A DNA stretch of 64,000 nucleotides, taken from NCBI GenBank assembly GCA_937896905.1, contig CALBOE010000002.1, positions 1 through 64,000 of the forward strand, written 5' to 3'. The DNA comes from an uncultured Clostridia bacterium. Lineage in GTDB: Bacteria; Bacillota; Clostridia; Christensenellales; UBA1242. Both the position numbers and the translations under genes were made by a program. Below, one piece after another: positions 60,249-64,000 of this stretch. How positions within the stretch are numbered: the stretch's first letter is position 1; every line of letters starts with the position of its first letter. A model generated the notes under the pieces. That model saw only the letters and a list, made by a program, of their open reading frames with translations, had not been told where the DNA came from and did not search any database.

Positions 60249-60583
60249 TGGAAGATTGCGTATTTTGCAAAATTAGAAGAGGAGAAATTCCAAGCACAAC
60301 GTTGTATAAAGACGACGACTTTATGATTATTAAGGATATTAATCCTCAGGCGAAAGTTCATTTGGTGGCAATTCCAACAGAGCACGTGCCACATATTGAT
60401 ATGTTAACAGAAGAGGGTGCGGCGTTGTTGGGTAAGATTATGAGCAAAATTTCCCATATGCAAATCGAACTTGGCTTATTAAATGGATACCGCCTTTTAA
60501 TTAATCAGGGCAAAGATGCTGGGCAAACTGTTCACCATTTGCACATTCACATTTTGGGCGGCGAAAAACTTAAGGAGTTTTAA
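60248..60583 (+). CDS. HIT-family nucleotide hydrolase (HinT-like)
   Basis: A 111-residue protein with zinc cysteines CVFCKI at the start and the full His triad HHLHIHI near the C-terminus. HinT-type members cut AMP-lysine and related phosphoramidates. The ATG at 60248 overlaps the mtaB stop (TAATG) behind GGGGAGG; a longer reading to 60215 has no SD. Confidence 0.94.
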   Translation: MEDCVFCKIRRGEIPSTTLYKDDDFMIIKDINPQAKVHLVAIPTEHVPHIDMLTEEGAALLGKIMSKISHMQIELGLLNGYRLLINQGKDAGQTVHHLHIHILGGEKLKEF

Positions 60584-60644
60584 TTCTTTTTCCTTGTAAG
60601 TTGTTTTAAAAATAAACTTTTAACAAACAATTTGGCAAAATCTC

Positions 60645-60673
60645 TTGACAATATTATTTTTATCCTTTAAAAT
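60645..60673 (+). promoter_or_regulatory. Promoter of rpsU
   Basis: TTGACA (60645-60650), 17-bp spacer, TAAAAT (60668-60673). Confidence 0.82.
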
Positions 60674-60707
60674 ATAGAAGAATTTAGAACTAAAAGTGGG
60701 TGAAGAT

Positions 60708-60896
60708 ATGACAACCGTTCGTTGTGGAGAAAATGAATCAGTTGAAAGCGCATTAAAGCGTTTTAAACGTAAATGCCAAAAAGACGGCATTATTGGTGAC
60801 TTGAAAAAGAAACAAGAATACGTTAAGCCAAGTGTTGCCAAAAAAGAAAAACAAAAAGCTGCAAGAAAACGTGCTATGAAAAAAGGACGTTATTAA
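60708..60896 (+). CDS. rpsU: Ribosomal protein bS21
   Basis: A 62-residue small-subunit protein: MTTVRCGENESVESALKRFK at the start, then a Lys/Arg-rich tail. I start at the ATG at 60708 behind GTGGGTGA; a GTG four codons upstream overlaps the SD. The yqeY (GatB-like) gene that often follows is absent. Confidence 0.94.
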   Translation: MTTVRCGENESVESALKRFKRKCQKDGIIGDLKKKQEYVKPSVAKKEKQKAARKRAMKKGRY

Positions 60897-60902
60897 AAAC
60901 TT

Positions 60903-60928
60903 CACTAGCGTTTGCTAGTGTTTTTTTT
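60903..60928 (+). terminator. Terminator after rpsU
   Basis: Perfect stem CACTAGC/GCTAGTG, loop gttt, eight T. Confidence 0.93.
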
Positions 60929-61012
60929 GCTGTTTTTGCGGTGGGTATTGAAAATAAAAAAAGCATAAAAAATAGAAATTTAATTTAAATGAGTTTTAAA
61001 AAGTTTAAATGC

Positions 61013-61041
61013 TTGCACGCAAACTTTTTATTTGATATAAT
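61013..61041 (+). promoter_or_regulatory. Promoter of pcrA-ligA; leaderless configuration
   Basis: TTGCAC (61013-61018), 17-bp spacer, extended TGa TATAAT (61036-61041). The ATG lies six bases after the -10; no SD. Confidence 0.85.
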
Positions 61042-61047
61042 CTAACT

Positions 61048-63300
61048 ATGGACTATAAAAATCTGCTTAATGAAGAACAATATCAGGCGGTCATCTGCAC
61101 AGATGGCCCTGTTTTAGTAAGTGCGGGGGCGGGCAGCGGAAAAACCCGATTGCTAACTTATCGCATTGCATATTTAATAACAGAATGTGGCGTGCCGGCG
61201 CACAAAATTTTGGCAATAACCTTTACCAACAAAGCGGCTGGCGAAATGAAAGATAGAATTTCAAAAGTTGCACCAAATGGAGATATGGTTACAGTTTGCA
61301 CCTTTCACAGTTTTTGTGCAAGAATGTTACGAACTTATGCTAGTTTTGTGCCAGGGTATAAAGAAAATTTTACTATTTTTAGTGAAACGGATACGGCCAA
61401 AATTTTTAAAGATATTTTCAAAGAAATGAACATAACCGACGAAAGCACAAAAGGCAACTTTAAACACAACATTTCCACCATTAAAAATGAAAATATGAGC
61501 ATTGAAGAGTGGGTTAAAATTTATTCCTACAGCCGTTCCACGCCAGAATTTGTTCGTTTTTATAATCGCTATCAAGAAGAATTAAAAAAGAACAATGCAA
61601 TGGATTTTGACGATTTGCTAGTTAATTTTTATAATCTAATTTCCTCAAATAAAGACATTTTGGATAGCATTCAAAATAAATACACCTATTTCAGCGTAGA
61701 CGAATTTCAGGATACCAACAAACTTCAGTACGACATAATTAAAACACTTGCCAGCAAAACGAGAAACATTCTTATTGTTGGTGATGAGGACCAATCTATA
61801 TACGGTTGGCGTGGGGCAAATATAGACAATATATTTAACTTCACCAAAGAGTTTCCAGACGCAAAAGTGTTTAAGTTGGAACAGAACTATCGTTCCAGCA
61901 AAAAGATTTTAGAAAGTGCTAATTTAATTATTAAAAATAACCGCAACAGGTTAGATAAAAAGCTGTACACACAAAACGGCGAAGGTTCGGACGTGTACTT
62001 CTATCCAGCAAACACAGAAACCGACGAGGCTGATTTTGTTGTTCGCAACATTTTAAGAATGCATCAAATGGGAGTGCCGTATCACGAAATGGCAATTTTA
62101 ATGCGTTTAAACGCTCTTTCACGTGCGTTTGAAGAGAAGTTGCTTGCCTATAATGTTCCTCATGTTATGTATAATGGCTTCAAATTCTTCGAGCGTGCCG
62201 AAATTAAAAACGTGCTTGCATATTTAACTGCAATTGTTAATCCAGACGACGACATTAGTTTTGCACGAATAATCAACTTTCCAAAACGAGGAATTGGCGA
62301 CACAAGCATTCAAAAACTTTCCGAAATTTCATTAAGAAACCGCTGTTCACTTAAACAAACAATAATGAACATAGAAAATGAAATTTTGCCAAAACCATTA
62401 AAAGAAAAGTTGGTTGGGCTAAAGAATTTGTTGCAAGATTTACAAACGGCCATGGACGAAATGGGCATGTACGATTTCTTTACATACCTATTAGAAAAAA
62501 CTCAAATTTTACAGTCGTTCGACAAGGAAAACGAACAAGAATACGAACGCTTTTTAAACGTCAATTCGCTTGTTAACTCGGTTAGGGAATTTGAGGAAAA
62601 TAACGAAGGTGCAACAATAATAGACTATTTGCAATCTGTAACCTTATCGTCTGCAATGGACACTGACGATGGAACAGGTGTTGTTATTGCAACGGTTCAT
62701 GGGGCAAAGGGTTTAGAGTTTGATACCGTTTTCATAGTCGGTTGCGAAGAAAAGATTTTTCCAATTTCAAGGGACGATAAAGACGACCTAGAAGAAGAAC
62801 GCAGATTAATGTACGTGGCAGTTACCAGAGCGAAAAAGGACCTATTTTTATCTAGCAGCGCATCTCGCTTTATGTATGGGAAAAGAGAATATAGCGTTAA
62901 ATCCCGCTTTTTAAAAGAACTAGGTCTGGTTAAAGATAGGCAAATAAATTCTAATTTTAATGCATACAATATTAGCAGTCATGCGGGAGTTGGTTTTTCA
63001 AAATCTCCGCTTGGCACATTTAATAATTCAACAAATAAAAAAGGAGGCAATATGAACACATTACAATCAAATAATAATCAATCCTTTAACTATACCTTTA
63101 ATAAAGGAACAGTAGAAAAGAAAACTGTTGATTTTTCTCGCATAAAAATTGGTGCTAAAGTTGTGCACCCTAAATTTGGTGATGGCGAAATTATTGAAAT
63201 AACACCCAATAGCAGCAATCACTTTGTTAAAATTAAATTTGATATTGTTGGCGAAAAAATGCTTTCGCTTGAATATGCGCCAATAGAATTTAAGGAGTAA
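61048..63300 (+). CDS. pcrA: ATP-dependent DNA helicase PcrA (UvrD/Rep family)
   Basis: A 750-residue superfamily 1A helicase of repair and plasmid replication. Motif Ia/Walker A SAGAGSGKTRLL (about 26-37), motif II VDEFQDTN, motif III GDEDQSIYGWRGA, motif IV/V with ATVHGAKGLEFDTVF and VI YVAVTRAKKDL are intact. The C-terminal Tudor-like domain (about 695-750, KVVHPKFGDGEIIEI), which in other PcrA binds RNA polymerase, is present after a Ser/Asn-rich linker (about 645-690). Inside the linker an SD and ATG occur in frame. ligA follows after 1 bp, the common pcrA-ligA order. Confidence 0.97.
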   Translation: MDYKNLLNEEQYQAVICTDGPVLVSAGAGSGKTRLLTYRIAYLITECGVPAHKILAITFTNKAAGEMKDRISKVAPNGDMVTVCTFHSFCARMLRTYASFVPGYKENFTIFSETDTAKIFKDIFKEMNITDESTKGNFKHNISTIKNENMSIEEWVKIYSYSRSTPEFVRFYNRYQEELKKNNAMDFDDLLVNFYNLISSNKDILDSIQNKYTYFSVDEFQDTNKLQYDIIKTLASKTRNILIVGDEDQSIYGWRGANIDNIFNFTKEFPDAKVFKLEQNYRSSKKILESANLIIKNNRNRLDKKLYTQNGEGSDVYFYPANTETDEADFVVRNILRMHQMGVPYHEMAILMRLNALSRAFEEKLLAYNVPHVMYNGFKFFERAEIKNVLAYLTAIVNPDDDISFARIINFPKRGIGDTSIQKLSEISLRNRCSLKQTIMNIENEILPKPLKEKLVGLKNLLQDLQTAMDEMGMYDFFTYLLEKTQILQSFDKENEQEYERFLNVNSLVNSVREFEENNEGATIIDYLQSVTLSSAMDTDDGTGVVIATVHGAKGLEFDTVFIVGCEEKIFPISRDDKDDLEEERRLMYVAVTRAKKDLFLSSSASRFMYGKREYSVKSRFLKELGLVKDRQINSNFNAYNISSHAGVGFSKSPLGTFNNSTNKKGGNMNTLQSNNNQSFNYTFNKGTVEKKTVDFSRIKIGAKVVHPKFGDGEIIEITPNSSNHFVKIKFDIVGEKMLSLEYAPIEFKE
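63041..63054 (+). promoter_or_regulatory. In-frame SD and ATG inside pcrA
   Basis: AAGGAGG (63041-63047) and ATG (63052-63054) in the pcrA frame. Initiation here would give an 82-residue protein with the C-terminal Tudor-like domain alone. Confidence 0.45.
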
Positions 63301-63301
63301 A

Positions 63302-64000
63302 ATGGATAAGCACGCCAGATTAAAGTGGTTAACCGACGAGTTAAACAAACATAGTAAGAATTACTATATTTACGATAATCCCACCATTTCCGATGCGGAA
63401 TATGATGCTTTGTATGACGAACTTGTTGGCCTAGAACAGGAACTAGGCTTTTCTTTGCCTAACAGCCCAACAAGCAGGGTGGGAGATTATGTGTTGCCAG
63501 AGTTTAAAAAACGTAAGCACGAAATTCCGCTTTACAGTTTAAATAAGGTTAAAGATTTCGACGACCTAAACAAATGGATAACCGATATGCGCAAAGTTTC
63601 AGGGGATAAAAACCTTAATTTTTCGCTGGAATATAAGTATGACGGGTTAAAAGTTGTTATTGCGTATGAAAATGGAAAATATAAATCTGCCACCACACGA
63701 GGAAACGGAACAGTTGGGGAAGATGTAACAGCACAGGTTAAAACCATTAAAAGCGTTCCTTTAACTGTGCCTTTTAAGGGCAAATTGTTGGTGCAGGGCG
63801 AATGTATGATGACTAATTCTTCATTTGAAGAATATAACAAAACCGCAGAAATTCCACTTAAAAACCCTAGAAATGGTGTTGCTGGTGCAGTTAGGAATTT
63901 AGACCCAAAAGAAACAGCAAAACGCAAACTAGATTTCTTTTGTTACGACATTTTAAGTATAGAAAACAAAGAACTAAAAACTCAAACCGAAATGCACAAC
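63302..64000 (+). CDS. ligA: NAD+-dependent DNA ligase, 3' end beyond window
   Basis: The first 233 residues of LigA. Domain Ia (SKNYYIYDNPTISDAEYDALY) and the start of the adenylation domain are visible; the catalytic Lys is K112 in LEYKYDGLK (usually K-x-DG). PTSRVG and NPRNGVAGAVRNLDPKETAKR fit the family. Start at ATG 63302 behind TAAGGAG in the end of pcrA, so it is cotranscribed with pcrA. Truncated only by the window edge. Confidence 0.95.
   Translation, partial: MDKHARLKWLTDELNKHSKNYYIYDNPTISDAEYDALYDELVGLEQELGFSLPNSPTSRVGDYVLPEFKKRKHEIPLYSLNKVKDFDDLNKWITDMRKVSGDKNLNFSLEYKYDGLKVVIAYENGKYKSATTRGNGTVGEDVTAQVKTIKSVPLTVPFKGKLLVQGECMMTNSSFEEYNKTAEIPLKNPRNGVAGAVRNLDPKETAKRKLDFFCYDILSIENKELKTQTEMHN

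Overview
The window reads as chromosome of an AT-rich, low-GC Gram-positive bacterium, most likely an uncultured member of the Clostridia. The case for this rests on several points: the gene orders rpmB | asp23-fakA, hrcA-grpE-dnaK-dnaJ with a CIRCE operator, plsX-rnc, and rpoZ-priA-def-fmt-rlmN-rpe; an RNase J; a type A RNase P RNA; a SigK-like sigma factor and a YlbJ-like protein, both pointing to an endospore-former ancestry or capacity; strong SD sequences (AAGGAG) and TTGACA-17-TATAAT promoters, very often with an extended TGn. The species cannot be told from the sequence alone.

Layout. 1-250: the 3' part of a tRNA-Arg followed by a recombination scar that repeats its 3' end and terminator. 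0.37-7.3 kb: a ferritin-like protein, cysS, a MacB/FtsX-type ABC transporter and an M16 peptidase. 7.3-14 kb: RNase J, the U34 tRNA-modification pair TrmR/TrhP split by two unrecognised genes, and a lipid kinase. 14-19.3 kb: feoAB (with an unusual FeoB), der, plsY, tatD. 19.5-22.4 kb: rnpB, two paralogous divergent sigma factors (one with two region-4 modules) and a convergent sigK-like gene. 22.5-31.3 kb: lepA, hemW and the heat-shock operon hrcA-grpE-(MBL hydrolase)-dnaK-dnaJ. 31.5-34.6 kb: a HIT-like protein, rpmB with a broken duplicate of its 3' end, asp23, fakA. 34.8-42.6 kb: an accessory region with a Cys/Ser-rich small protein, an ABC-type ATPase, a cytosolic-looking VanY-type peptidase, and a five-ORF operon (AAA+ ATPase, FtsK-gamma-like winged helix, short ORF, WYL regulator, GmrSD-type nuclease) bounded by terminators. 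42.7-43.3 kb: four tRNAs on the minus strand (Cys, Leu, Val, Gly) with a 70-bp spacer repeat. 43.4-48.8 kb: unrecognised proteins, ylbJ-like, patatin, pta, a WG-repeat protein. 48.9-64 kb: ackA, rpmF, plsX, rnc, rpoZ, priA, def, fmt, rlmN, rpe, rsmE, mtaB, hit, rpsU, pcrA and the start of ligA.

How the genes work together. PlsX, PlsY and FakA belong to the acyl-phosphate route of phospholipid synthesis. Pta and AckA give substrate-level ATP from acetyl-CoA. TrmR/TrhP, MtaB, RlmN, RsmE, RnpB, Def, Fmt, CysS and LepA serve tRNA maturation and translation. HrcA with CIRCE controls chaperone synthesis. Several housekeeping genes (der, lepA, pcrA, probably plsY and feoA) have a promoter -10 box only 5-9 nt upstream of the start codon and no SD, so their mRNAs look leaderless. 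The best candidate for an undescribed system is the operon at 36.9-42.2 kb. All calls are from reading the sequence; no database search was run.
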